Shown piece by piece: positions 33,793-45,849 of a stretch of 64,000 nucleotides of DNA. Location of the stretch: NCBI GenBank assembly GCA_025890175.1, contig JANPYM010000014.1:753052-817051 (forward strand), given 5' to 3'. A model generated the notes under the pieces. That model made no database searches. It was not told where the DNA came from and worked only from the letters and a program-made list of their open reading frames with translations. The first letter of the stretch is position 1, and every line of letters starts with the position of its first letter. This stretch comes from Ciborinia camelliae (Eukaryota; Ascomycota; Leotiomycetes; Helotiales; Sclerotiniaceae). The position numbers were made by a program, and so were the translations under genes.

Positions 33793-36700
33793 ATGGTGAA
33801 AACTGTAGACCCCAAGCCAGCGCCTGGCTCATATAATTCACTTGCGGCACAATATGCGAGGGCAAAAGCGCGCAAAGAAGCTCAGGAACAGGCTGTTAGA
33901 GAGGGAAAGAAGTTGGATAAGAATGGGAATATAATTGAGCCCAAGGTACCCAGAAAGAAGGACAAGAGGGATGAATTGAACGAGGCAAAGAGAAGTCGAT
34001 GGAGGAGGGAGTGGTGGGCGGTTAGTGGATGGTGGGTTTGGTTAGCGTAAGTTTTTCGGGGAAGGTTTCGTTTGGAGAGGAGCATTGTGCTAATTAATGC
34101 AATGAATAGACTTATGCACGCCGTGGGAATATATTTCTTTACAAAGGGATTCCTACTTACGCGGTTGGTATTAGAAGAATCATCGACTTGTGCCGTACCT
34201 CCAATTGCAAGGAACATCAATTACAAAGGAGCTGGTACACCAGAGGGAGGATGTTGGCATCCAAAGACATTTGATAGGGCTGTAGTGGTGGTGGTGGATG
34301 CATTGCGCTACGATTTTGCCGTGCCATTCCCCGGTGACAATCCTCAGGCTTTCCATAACGCGCTGCCATTCTTATACGAGACTGCGAGCAGAGAACCACA
34401 TAATGCATTCTTGCTGCCTTTCATCGCGGACCCTCCTACTACCACATTACAAAGATTGAAGGGTCTGACAACCGGAACACTCCCAACATTTGTGGACGCG
34501 GGGTCGAACTTTGCGGGTACTGCCATTGAAGAGGACAATCTTTTGGCTCAATTGAAAGATGCTGGCAAGAAGATTGTACATCTTGGTGATGATACCTGGA
34601 CTGCACTGTTTCCTGGATACTTTGAGCCGAACATCAGTCACGCATACGATTCTCTCAATGTCTGGGATTTGCATACGGTGGATAATGGGGTCACTGAACA
34701 TATTATGCCACTCCTTGAAAAGGAGAAGAAAGCCGAGTGGGACGTTATGTTTGCGCATTACCTGGGTGTGGACCATGCGGGACATAGATATGGACCAAAT
34801 CATCCGGCCATGACGAGCAAGTTAAAGCAGATGGATATTTGGATTAGAGAACTCGTAGCGAAACTTGACGATGATACCTTGTTGGTTATCATGGGAGACC
34901 ATGGAATGGATGGGAAAGGTGATCATGGCGGGGAGAGCGACGATGAAGTTGAAGCTACGTTGTGGATGTATTCAAAGAAAGGAATATTCGGTCGTACCGA
35001 TCCAGCTTTTGTGAAGCCTCCACAGAGTGCAAAGACGCGACCAGTCAATCAAATCGATTTAGTGCCAACACTTGCACTGCTCTTGGGTTTACCGATTCCT
35101 TTCAATAACCTTGGAAAGCCCATCGAGGAGGCTTTTGTAGGCAAGAAAGGCAATGCGTGGAATAATTTGGCAAATGTGGCTAGAATGACAGCTGCTGGTA
35201 TTAAGAGATACCAAGCTGCATACTTTGCCGCTCGAGGCATCGATGAGAGCACTGTTGATGGCTCCCCATATGCTCTTTGGTCGTCAGCTGAGCACGCTCT
35301 CACCTCCAAATCAGCTCAAAAGTCTACGGAAGTTTATCATGCATTCTCTGCCTATCAAACAGAGACTTTACGAATTTGCCGAGATCTCTGGGCACGATTT
35401 GATGTTCCTAGTATGATATTGGGTATTTGTATCCTTGCTGGTAGCGTACTAGCTTTGATTCTCTATGCCAATAGTAATGCAAGTGATCATGATGAACCGG
35501 AGTCAGCAGATCTAGATGCAGCTCAAGCCAAATTGGAACTCGAAGCTTTTGCAAAAGGGCAGAGATCTATTGGAGATGAAGAAATCAACCCAAACTTATT
35601 ATTGGCGATTTCTATAGCCTCAGCTGTTGGTGGAGCCGTGGGACTATCCCTGTGGACTATGAAAGCCACTATTCTGGAAGATGTAATTGATGGGGAAGTT
35701 GTGGAATTGAGTGCAACTGGTGCTGTTATCGGAGGACTCATTGGAGCTCTTCTCACATTGATGAAGATTGGCAATCCCTTCCCAAAAACATTTTGGGGTT
35801 GGTTGGCAGTCATCTTCACTGTTAGTCAGTCAATTGGCTTTGCATCTAATTCCTATACTATCTGGGAAGACTCGATTTTGTTATTTTTCATCACAACTTT
35901 CGGAGTGGCTGGTGTTGTTTCCTCGCTTAGACAATCGGAAGTACGCAGTCGCACTCTGGGAGTATATCACTCCCTTGCGTTCATTGGTCTTGCCTGGATT
36001 GCCTCGTACTCTAAGTTATGCAGAGAAGAGCAGATGCCTTTCTGTAGATCTACATACTATGCCTCTGCCACTTCCTCTACTTCTGCCCCGTGGCAACTAC
36101 TCATTCCATTCTTTGTCGCATTCACCCTGCCTGCTTTCATCAAATCTTACTATGCAACCAGCCTTTCCTATGAAGGTTTTGCACCGGTTTGGATTGGTGG
36201 AGCCTTGAGATTTGGGCTCTTCCTCATTGCCATTTTCTGGACTCTGGATGCCGCTGATGATGGTAATTGGTTCCCAAATCTTTACGAAGGTGCCTTGAAA
36301 GCTATCCGAGTACCAATTTCTCAGACTGTTCTTGGCATGGCGATTGGTGCCGGGTCTATTGCATTTAATTTTGCACCGCCCTGTATCGCCATTGGCACTG
36401 TCGCACTCGGTGACCTTGCAGAGGCCGGAGCTCCCAAACAACAAGGTACACGCGTTATGATTCTTGGCTATGGCAATGCTTATGGTGCTCGATACTTCCT
36501 CCTTATCTGCAACGTACTGCTAGCCGTTCTGATGGTTCAAAAACCTATGGGCTTCGGCGTTCTCTCTCTCATGTCCCTCCAAATCCTTTCCCTTGTGGAA
36601 TTCCTCGATCTCAATTCCTTAACCAACTCCCCCATCGGACCTATCATGCTCGCTATCCTTGGCTCCTTCCACTTCTTCAAAACTGGACATCAAGCCACTC

Positions 36701-37104
36701 TCTCCTCCATCCAATGGGAATCCGCTTTCATCCCTCTTCACACAATTCGCTACCCTTGGTCTCCATTCCTCGTCGCTCTCAATTCATTCGGTCCTCAAAT
36801 ACTCGCCGCATCTGCTGTTCCCCTCATCGTCTTCTGGAAACAACAACCAAAGAAAAAGGGACTTCTGAAAGCAGTTACCGCCGCCTTAGCTTGGCATATC
36901 CTCTATTATGCAGTTGTAGGGCTGGCAACTGCAATGTGGGCTGGCTGGTTGAGAAGACATCTTATGTTGTATCGCATTTTTAGCCCGAAGTTTATGATGG
37001 CGGGTGCGGTGCTGGGAGTTGTGGATCTGATTGGTTTGACGGTTGTGCTGTTGGGGACGAGAAGGAATGTCGGGAGTGTAGCGGCGGTTTTTGGCTGGCC
37101 TTGA
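33793..37104 (+). CDS. GPI13: GPI ethanolamine phosphate transferase 3 (Gpi13/PIG-O)
   Basis: Two exons, 33793-34046 and 34110-37104, give 1082 aa. The 63-bp intron has GTAAGT and GAATAG. Exon 1 encodes a Lys/Arg-rich cytosolic tail and the start of the first membrane segment (WWVWLALMHAVGIYFFTKGFL). The lumenal alkaline-phosphatase-like domain follows: VVVVVDALRYDF (about 143-154, metal/nucleophile region), FAHYLGVDHAGHRYGPNHPA (about 300-319) and GDHGMDGKGDHGG (about 347-359). A C-terminal array of many membrane helices starts near residue 520. The enzyme adds phosphoethanolamine to the third mannose of the GPI precursor in the ER, the group later joined to protein. The length and motifs match fungal Gpi13. 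An internal ATG at 34072 lies in the intron and is not the start. Confidence 0.95.
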
Positions 37105-38051
37105 GTAGAGAGGCTGTAGTGTGTTTGTATGGAATTTGCTATCTTTTGCTTTATGGCTGTAGATAGAGCTTAAAAGAGAAACCTAGATGGATTGGTCTTT
37201 TGAATAATATAGAATAGCATAGTGATGGCATAGTATGATATTGGTTTAGAGCAAATACCAAATAGAATAAGAATAATATATTTATCAACCACTCAGATTC
37301 TAGGGTCAAAACTTGTAAAGTTGGACTGTATAAACTACAAGCTATCTGTATGTGTGGTGGTTTATCATAAGAGAAAAAGTAGCTGATGGTTTGAGCTGGG
37401 ATGAAGGTGGAATAGAGGGGGGATGATGTTACTGTGACTTTGGTATTCTAGCATGTGTATCTGAGCAAGAGGAGTATATTGAAGTGAATAGAGATAACTC
37501 TCTTAATAAATCATGCTTCACATCTCACCACCAAAGTTTTGTTGCACATCTGAAAATTCAATATTGTAAATCAGGAGCCTTAATCCAAAAGCAACAGCCT
37601 TAAATTTTGGTCAACTACCTAATTGGAATGGTCATGATGATACCTAATCGATGAGATGAGAATCTCAATTCCAGAACAGAAGATGCCGAGGTTGATTGAG
37701 GTTGATTGATTCACTAAACTTCATCCTCATCCCGCTTTCTACCTTGAGGGATACATTATCATTGGCGCCCTCCTCGATTTGAAGGAGAACTTCACTCCGT
37801 CAAGACGTCGGCAGAAGATATTCGCGGAATACGCTCCGTATGTAAACAAAAAAAGTGAAAAGTAAACAAAAAAGTTGATGGAAAGTCAACTTTTGCAACT
37901 CCCTCAATTCTCTTTCAAATCCCCCGAAACTAATTAATTTGGCATCAGGAAACCTTCAGGATTCCATCTCTGTTTTCAAATTGAAAATTGGTCATGAATT
38001 GCAAAAGTTAAAAGGTGCCTCAGACGTGCAACAAAACTTTTGAGTTCAGTT

Positions 38052-38059
38052 TCACGTGA
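38052..38059. promoter_or_regulatory. TCACGTGA octamer upstream of the 27K gene
   Basis: An E-box palindrome 216 bp before the start codon, identical to the one before the VPS68-like gene. Confidence 0.35.
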
Positions 38060-38100
38060 CCGTTGACCAATTCAAAGTTGATCCGCAGTTGATCCGGCCA

Positions 38101-38164
38101 ATACGGTTTTATCGCAAATGCGGTTTTGTCACATACGGTTTTTGTCGCATACGATTTTACTACA
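38101..38164 (+). repeat. four-unit 15-17 bp tandem repeat in the 27K promoter
   Basis: Units resemble ATACGGTTTTATCGCA, ATGCGGTTTTGTCACA, TACGGTTTTTGTCGCA and TACGATTTTACTACA. They end about 110 bp before the start codon and may be repeated factor sites. Confidence 0.7.
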
Positions 38165-38274
38165 TATAGGTTTATAGCTTATATAAGAGCTTCATCTACC
38201 CTTTGCAAAATACAAACAAAAAACAAGAAATTTATTGAGTTGGACCTGAACTTTTGCGACAAGTATTATTCAAG

Positions 38275-39309
38275 ATGGCGGAACCATCAAGGAGAAGACA
38301 ACGACCTGACAGTTCAAAGATGTGGGAGGAAAGCGAAAACCGTGGTCCTGCTCGAGATCGAGATGAAAAAAATGAACGCGGAGATCGACGCGACGATAGA
38401 AATCGCAATCACGATCGCAATCATGATCGCAGTCGCAGAGATAGAAGCAGGTCTCCGCGCGACTCAAGGGACAGCAGACGCAGTTCATATAGGGATCGAG
38501 AGCGCGACCGTGGTGGCAGAAGTGATGATCGGAGTGGGCGAGGTAATGATAGAAATAGGGATTATCGTGATGAGAGGTCAGGCAAAAGAGATGGCCATCG
38601 AGCAGATGTGCCGGATAGGACGAGAGGTGAGTTTATACCAGATGCGCTTTCGCAGACGGTGTTTGCATTGAGGGGCAGACCTAACATTGGCCAAGACAAT
38701 ATTCGAGAATCTCGAGAAAAGGATGAGGATAGGAATGGTAGAAAAGGTATGTTTTCACCTGATTCAGAGCATGGTGGAACATTGGTACTTGCAATCAGAA
38801 CTTTGTCTAATACTCACAAAGACAATGAGCGATCTTCGGGAGATGTGTCAAGTGAAAGTGCAAGATCGAGGAGTCCGCGGCGCAGTGATGAACGAGATTA
38901 CAGAAAAGATAAAAGTAGGGATGACACCTCGCGGAGGAGAGAATACTCAGACGATCAAAATATTACTCCACAACCAGTAAGCTTCAGTATTGGGGCTAGT
39001 CACACATCTACGGGTCAAGATCACGACCGGATGGATATCGATGGCGGAAACAAGAAGAAGAAGAAACCACAACCCAAGAAGAAAATTGAGGAAGAAGAGG
39101 ATGAGGATGACGATGAGATTGTGATTGAGGATGACGGAATGGCTGCTATGCAGGCGATGATGGGATTTGGAGGATTCGGAACTACACAGAACAAGAAGGT
39201 GCCGGGAAACAATGTTAGTGCTGTGCGAAAGGAGAAGAAGACAGAATATCGACAATACATGAATCGGGTTGGAGGATTTAATAGACCTCTCAGTCCAAGT
39301 AGGGATTAG
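38275..39309 (+). CDS. U4/U6.U5 tri-snRNP 27 kDa protein (SNRNP27 family)
   Basis: The C-terminus is decisive: MAAMQAMMGFGGFGTTQ followed by KKVPGNNVSAVRKEKKTEYR and QYMNRVGGFNRPLSP is the conserved signature of the 27K tri-snRNP protein. The N-terminal two-thirds is RS/RD-rich, as in that family. I propose exons 38275-38626, 38696-38746 and 38822-39309 (296 aa). The removed introns of 69 and 75 bp have GTGAGT/GTATGT donors, CTAAC/CTAAT branches and AAG acceptors. Both are multiples of three and stop-free, so unspliced RNA also reads as one 344-aa frame with two hydrophobic inserts that look out of place. In humans the protein is part of the spliceosomal tri-snRNP and bears on 5' splice-site choice. 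The start ATG is in the better context (CAAGATGG). Confidence 0.9.
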   Translation: MAEPSRRRQRPDSSKMWEESENRGPARDRDEKNERGDRRDDRNRNHDRNHDRSRRDRSRSPRDSRDSRRSSYRDRERDRGGRSDDRSGRGNDRNRDYRDERSGKRDGHRADVPDRTRGEFIPDALSQTVFALRGRPNIGQDNIRESREKDEDRNGRKGMFSPDSEHGGTLVLAIRTLSNTHKDNERSSGDVSSESARSRSPRRSDERDYRKDKSRDDTSRRREYSDDQNITPQPVSFSIGASHTSTGQDHDRMDIDGGNKKKKKPQPKKKIEEEEDEDDDEIVIEDDGMAAMQAMMGFGGFGTTQNKKVPGNNVSAVRKEKKTEYRQYMNRVGGFNRPLSPSRD

Positions 39310-39844
39310 CTGAGGGCAATAGAGTGTAGGAATAGGTCATGGCAGCCAGGGCAGGTGAGGGGCTACATATATACGAAAGGGGGGAAGAAAGCTGTGCTGT
39401 ACAGATTGGCAGATTGGCAGATTGGCGTGGCATATATTGAACGACCACATGATATTCAGAGGGTTATCCTCCTTGTTTATATTAGCATTTTTGAGCGATT
39501 CTCATAGCAACCCCATAGGATAAATACAAAATACCCAGGCAGGACCATTTTCCCGATTACCGGGCGGAAACACAATCCAATATTCAATTCATTTATCCAT
39601 TACAGTATTCCGTATAGTATTCTCGGCTGATGGGCCCGTGTTTTCCAATAACCAATAATGATGTTAAACTTTGAAGCCTTGCCTGCAGCCTTGCGCTACA
39701 GGCTGATCATCTATCCACATATTCGCAACGGTGTTCTTTGAGAAGAGTTCCATGATCTCCTCTTAAAACCATATTTCTCTTTCTTATGTTGAGTTTCCAG
39801 ATTGAAATACTGGAGCTTAACTTTTGTTCTTCAATTGGGGAAAT
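39310..39844. other. intergenic
   Basis: Contains a short AGATTGGC triplet repeat (about 39410-39430) and the glucosidase promoter. No gene is seen. Confidence 0.5.
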
Positions 39845-42521
39845 ATGACGCTCCTCAATTTGCGTCTGCCAGCTGCAGCTCTGGTAGCACTTTTGTCATT
39901 TGGCAATCATGTACACGCGGCTGAGGCACAAGATGTGGGAATAATTACCACGGAAATTGCGAGAGAACAGAATAACAGCTTGTTATGGGGTGCTTATAAA
40001 CCTAATCTTTATTTTGGAGTCAGGCCCAGGATTGCTAAAAGTTTTACGGGTGGTTTGATGTGGGCGAAGGTTGATAACTTTGTGAATGTTCAAAATAGTA
40101 AGTCTTTCCATCAGTTAGCTTCTAGATGCTAGTTACATCATTGTGGCAGCAATGAGAAGTGTTGAAATCGGTTGAGCATATCATAGCTAACTAAATAATC
40201 TATAGACTTCAGACATACTTGCGAGCAAGGTGATGGCATGAGAGGTTATGGCTGGGAGGAATTCGATGCTCGAAATGGTGGAAAACAGACCATGTACGAT
40301 GAGAGCAATGGCATTGATATCACAACCTTCTTTGTCAAATCCCCGGGTGGTAAACATGGTGGAAACTGGGCTACGCGAGTGAGGGGTACGGTTAGGGATG
40401 GCTCGCCACCAGATTTGCAGACGACAATGATTTTCTACGCTTCTCTGGAAGGTCTCGGAAGTCTGATAGTTGCAAATGAGCAAGATGATCTCGGATTTGA
40501 GGGAGAAGTCATTTTGAATGGAGATTCTGATGGTTTGGGAGAATATAAGGTTACTGTAACCCCCGGTCGGGGTTTCCATCCTGCTTCTGATCATCCGTCA
40601 TACAAGGAGAAGCCATTGCATAGGACTTTTGTTAATTCTCTCACGGTTGACGAAAAGCTACTGTGGGCGGCCAAACCCCATTTGTTTGGCAAGTTGAAGG
40701 AGCAAATCGATGAGTATATTGCAACATACGGGGAAGAAAGTCCTCCTCCTCCATACCAGATTTATACAATTAAACACGCACCAGATGAGGGAAACTTTCA
40801 CTTGGTTCAAAAGGTATTCCAAGGAGATTTCGAATTCGATATCATTTTCAACAGTGCCTCAGCGGAGAAAGGACTTACTAGTCAAGAAATTTCTCGATTG
40901 ATTGGCGAAAACAGTAAATCCTTTTACGAAAGATTTATCTCCACGTTTGATTTGCAACCTCCTTTTAATGTTGAAAGTCTTCAAAGATTCTCAAGCCACA
41001 TGTTTTCGAACTTGATTGGTGGTCTAGGATACTTCCAAGGAGACTCGGTTGTTGATCGTTCATATGCTGAGGAGTATGAGGAAGAAAACGAGGGCTTTTG
41101 GGAAGAGGCTGCAGAGGCAAGAGGACGAAGACAGGAGAAGCTTGAAGGCCCATCGGAGCTTTTCACTACTGTTCCATCTCGACCATTCTTCCCTAGAGGA
41201 TTCCTCTGGGATGAAGGATTCCATCTTCTTCCTATTTCTGATTGGGATATTGATCTTACTCTCGAGATTGTTCGAAGCTGGTTCAATCTTATGGATGGAG
41301 ATGGATGGATTGGTAGAGAACAAATTCTCGGTGTTGAAGCTCGCAGCAAGGTTCCAGCAGAATTCCAAACACAATATCCTCACTACGCCAACCCACCGAC
41401 ATTGTTTTTCATTGTCGACGCTTTTATTAGCAAGCTCGGCGCACTCAATGGCACTTCCCCATTACTAAAAGAGAAACTCGCGCAAGAATCCCCAATCTAC
41501 TCTGCCTATTTACAAAACCCAGAAGCAGGTCTTCAATATCTCAATGAGCTTTATCCTAAACTCAAGAAGCATTACTACTGGTTCCGCAAAACTCAATCCG
41601 GAGATTTGAAAACCTATGATCGTGATGTTTTTAGTACCAAGGAAGGGTATAGATGGAGAGGCCGAACACCAATGCATATCCTCACCAGTGGTCTTGACGA
41701 TTACCCTCGTCCTCAACCACCTCACCCTGGAGAACTCCATGTCGATTTAATGTCCTGGATGGGCATGATGACCAAATCTTTGAAAAACATTGCAGGTCTC
41801 CTCGGTATGGATGATGATGTCGCAGAATTGTCGACCATCGAAACAGCCATTCACCACAACATTGATGATTTACATTGGAGCGAAAAGGAGAAATGTTATT
41901 GCGATGCTACGATTGACGATTTTGAAGAACATAAATTGGTTTGCCACAAGGGATACATTTCTCTCTTCCCATTCTTGACAGGTCTCATTGATAAGGATAG
42001 TGATAAGTTGGGTCATATTCTTAATCTTCTTGGGGATGAAGAGGAATTGTGGAGTGAGCATGGAATTCGCTCATTGAGTAAAAAAGATGAGTTTTATGGA
42101 ACCAATGAAAATTATTGGAGGGGTCCTATTTGGATGAATATGAACTATCTGGCGGTCTCGCAACTTCTTGTAAGTTTATCTGTCTTTCCTCTCCTCCTTC
42201 CCTCCACCCCCTATATCTTTCCCTTAATTTAAAACTAACCATATTTAGAAATACGCACAAACCCCCGGTCCCCACCAAGAAAAATCCCAAGAGCTCTACA
42301 CCAAACTCAGATTAAACCTCATCAAAACTGTCTATGACAGTTGGCAGGAAACAGGGTTTGCGTGGGAACAATACAATCCGGAGACGGGCAAGGGACAACG
42401 CACGCAACATTTTACCGGGTGGACCAGTTTGGTGGTTAAGATTATGGGGATGCCGGATTTGAGTGGGGGGGCTTTTAAGGCCGAGGGGAGCGGAGGAAAG
42501 GTCGTGAAGGATGAATTGTAG
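39845..42521 (+). CDS. CWH41: mannosyl-oligosaccharide glucosidase I (GH63)
   Basis: Three exons, 39845-40097, 40206-42169 and 42249-42521, give 829 aa. Splice sites are GTAAGT/CTATAG and GTAAGT/ATTTAG. A hydrophobic N-terminal signal (about residues 5-28) precedes the GH63 N-terminal domain (NNSLLWGAYKPNLYFGVRPR). The catalytic (alpha/alpha)6 domain follows with FFPRGFLWDEGFHLLPISDW, DGWIGREQILGVEA, GELHVDLMSWMGMM and FYGTNENYWRGPIWMNMNYL. The enzyme trims the outermost glucose from the N-glycan precursor in the ER lumen and opens the calnexin cycle. The last four residues are KDEL, an ER-retrieval signal, which suggests a soluble lumenal form if the signal peptide is cleaved. The start is the ATG at 39845; upstream in-frame codons include only a TTG. 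Confidence 0.95.
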
Positions 42522-43534
42522 ATTTTTTTGGGATGGAAATGGATATGTGGTACGTGGTGGGATGGTGCGATGGATGGATGCATGGGGAGGGGAGGGGAGG
42601 AAACTTGTGAAATAGACGGGGAAGGGGAAGGGACTCCGAGGGAGTCTGATTGGATTTTTGAAGAAAGAATAATTATGATTTGAATGCATTGAAATTAGCA
42701 TACTTGTATATGTTTTTTTTTAAGTCAAAAAGTGCACAAAAAGAATTTGTAAATTCATGGTATGTCTACCTAGCTCTACTTTATATAACTTGACGTAACA
42801 TATATAAATTATTCCCCAAATATCTTCACCAAACAAAGCCTAGTGGCTTGGTTCACTTGGCTTGATGAAGTGAGTGAGTGAGCGAGCGAGTCAAGACTGG
42901 GAGATTTCTAGTCTAGTTGTATATAGGAGGTAAGAGGTAGGAGGTAGTAGTAGATGAAGCTTCATTCTCAAGATGTAGATGGGTGTAGGTTGAGCGAGTG
43001 GGTTATCTAGATTCGAGAGAATGAATGGATGGATGGATGGATGAAATTGACTTTACTTAAGTATTTTTGGAATTAGATTACACGAGATTCCAGGACGCCT
43101 TGGCGATTAAGAATCTTCTGCTACTCTAGGTAGCATGCTGCGAGTATTGAAAGTTTTTGTTCGCCTTCTTTTTATTCAAGCCTCATAAGCAAGTATGCCT
43201 AATTGGATATTTTTTGGACGAATTGCGGGGATGTCAATATAGTTACACACCAGACTCTTACTTTTTACTTGCTGATTCCTCCGGAACTATAGTCGCCTTG
43301 TATGTGTGTGGCTGAATTGTCCTGCTTTGATAGGGCTATATATGGCTGCGGGAAGGTGTTTAGCTGACTTTTTCAAGCCTTCGACACCCTCAGCCTTAAG
43401 AAAAATGTGTCGGGCACAACACCTACTTCACTGTGTTAAAAGGCTTTATAATAAGCAGAGGCCAACTCATTCTGCGTTTCAACCTACTTTACAATAAATA
43501 CTGATTCTTAAAGCTGTGAAATGATTGTACTTGA
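42522..43534. other. intergenic with short satellites
   Basis: GAGTGAGTGAGCGAGCGAG (about 42870-42889), GGTAGGAGGTAG (42930s) and GGATGGATGGATG (43027-43042) runs. No gene is seen. The 63-codon ORF at 43306 has no motif. Confidence 0.5.
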
Positions 43535-45849
43535 ATGAAATCCAATTGTGTATGTCAAAATACACCTTCAGAAAAGGAACCTGGTCATTTAACCATTATG
43601 GAACTGAAGTACGTAGAGCTTGATGGAGACTCGCAAGAGATCAGGCTCCTCAATCTACTTCCGGGCCAGGGTGAAGAAAATATACGAATCTCCCTTTGGC
43701 ATACGCCCTTGATAATGCCCAAACCTATTCGCCAACAAAGGATGCCATTTAAGGATATATTGAAGAGTTTACCCCCAGGCTGGACAGCTGCAGAAACTCA
43801 ACAGGATGAATATAGAATTCTATTCGAGGAAGAAGAGACGGGGAATACCTCTTGGACTCATCCAGATCCAACATGTGACAGAGAATCTTGGCAACCATTA
43901 TCGGAGCTCCCACCTCCGGACTTTAAGCCTACTTTTGAAGCTTTGTCGTATACATGGGGCGATGAAGTATTTGTCGAGGACGCTATTGTTGAATATGACC
44001 ATGCATGCCATCCACAACCTCAAGTGGCCATGAGATTACCACTGCGTGCTAATCTTGCCGCAGCACTTCGATGCCTGCGTTATCCTGATAAGATTCGAAC
44101 ATTGTGGATCGATGCTATCTGTATCAATCAGAAGGATAAGATAGAATGTGGACGACAGGTTAAAAACATGGCTCCTCTGTACAAAGTAGCTCAACGGGTT
44201 ATTGTTTGGCTCGGCCCCAAGTCTCCTAGCAGTCACATTGCAATATCCACACTTCAACATCTCGGATCACAATTAGAAGTGAGTCGCAGCAACGTGCGTT
44301 TTCGTTCTCCGCAAGCTGTTGAGCCCGAGTGGTTCCGAGCAGTTTTCCCACTGCCTTATGACGATAAAACGTGGCAAGCCATCAAAGAATTTCTGTATCG
44401 ACCTTGGTTCGAGCGCCTCTGGATATGGCAAGAGATTCAACTCTCCAACTCTCGTGCGATGATCGTTTGTGGATCCGACCAAGTGCCATGGCAAGTCATC
44501 AGACGCGCAATTATATGTTTGTACTGCAAGTCAGAACTCAGTTGGCCAGGACTACGAGAACGAGTTGAATTCATTCGACCTCTTACATATGAACGTGGTA
44601 GCAGCTCCATGTATATGCTAGTCAACACTAGTCGCGAACGAAAGTGTAGTAATCCCAGAGATCATATCTATGGTATGCTGAGTATCTGTGGCCCGAAATT
44701 AGTTTCGACCATTGAGCCACAGTACTCGTTGCCTTTCCACGAGGTTTATAAAAATGTGTTTCTAACGTATCTTAAACAAGTCGAACGACTCGACCTCCTA
44801 TCTGGTTGCGACTTTTCACAAAAGAACGCGGACGGCCCATCGTGGGTTCCCAATTGGTCTCTTCCAAGACACACTTGGCCTTTCTATGGATTTACTTTTG
44901 CAGGTGGATTATCACGCTCGCAAACTCGGTATATACCACCTGATAAATTACGCGTTACAGGTATTTCGGCTGGACGTATCCGCAGTGCTGGAAAGATCGT
45001 ACCATCCTCCGCTAGCATATCAGAGATATGTGACGTATTGAAAACCTGGGAGCCATCAAATGTTATGGATGGAACATATATTACCGGCGAAAGACTTCTC
45101 GATGCATACTGCAGCGTGCTAAGGGTGAGATTTCTTGATGAGCAATGGCCTAATATGTCAGCACCATCGTTGGAGTATTGGAAGAAGAAATACTTGGACA
45201 CATTATCATCGACCGCCAGCATTGCTTACGATAAAGCGCCTGTCGATAAAATAGATGATCATTGGTGTTTTAAATTGATACGAGGAAGAAGGTTTATAGA
45301 ATTGGAGAGTGGTTATATTGGACTAGGTCCTCCTGATGCAATGCCAGGTAAGAAAACCATGTAAGAATTCCATACGCTGTCAATAATTATTCATTCCCAA
45401 TAGGAGATGAGATTTGCATCCTCCTAGGCAGTAAAGTCCCCATGATTTTCCGTCCTACCACTTCCCTCTCTTCCACCGAGGAAGAATTCCAAGTTATAGG
45501 CGAATGTTACGTCCACGGCGTCGATGATGCAGTTACCATACTTGGCCCACTGCCACCGGATCTCAAGGTCCAGTTCGATAAAGAGTCTTCGGGGTATGGT
45601 TCCACGCATACGTATAAGGATATAAGAACTGGTCAAGTCACGCAGGAAGACCCGAGATTACCGGAACTGTCTGAGATGGGTTGGCGGAGAGCACCGCAGC
45701 GTGCGAGGAAACCGGATGATCCGACGCTTTGGCAGGATTTTGAGAATATTGCTACGGGAGAGGTGATGGACTCGGATCCGAGATTGATGCCGGAGTATTT
45801 AAGGAAGATTGGTTTGGGGGTGGGGTTGAGAACTTTTGATCTTTGTTGA
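43535..45849 (+). CDS. HET-domain protein with WW-like modules
   Basis: Two exons, 43535-45347 and 45404-45849, give 752 aa; the intron has GTAAGA and CAATAG. A start at 43598 (MELKYVELD) is also possible. An N-terminal strand segment (EIRLLNLLPG) is followed by a WW-like module at about 79-111 (LPPGW, central aromatics, TGNTSWTHPDP). The HET domain then starts near 134 (FEALSYTWGD, LWIDAICINQKD, APLYKVAQRVIVWLGP). After the HET region two degenerate WW-like modules occur near the C-terminus (LPPDLKVQF with DIRTGQVTQEDPRLP; GWRRAP with NIATGEVMDSDPRL). HET proteins of filamentous fungi trigger cell death on non-self fusion, but most are uncharacterised, and this one need not be an incompatibility gene. 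No NLR partner lies nearby. Confidence 0.85.

Larger units (their letters stand above)
37105..38274. other. intergenic and promoter of the 27K gene
   Basis: No gene is seen. It contains two GTAAACAAAAAA repeats (about 37841-37871), a TCACGTGA octamer (38052-38059) and a four-unit tandem repeat (38101-38164). Confidence 0.55.

Noticed and set aside
34072..34109. ATG at 34072 as the GPI13 start
   Set aside because: It lies inside the first intron; the upstream exon from 33793 restores the conserved N-terminal membrane segment in phase.
38626..38821. Uninterrupted 344-aa reading of the 27K gene
   Set aside because: Both inserts carry good donors, branch sites and acceptors and their translations are unlike the RS/RD-rich surroundings; kept as a finding on possible retention.
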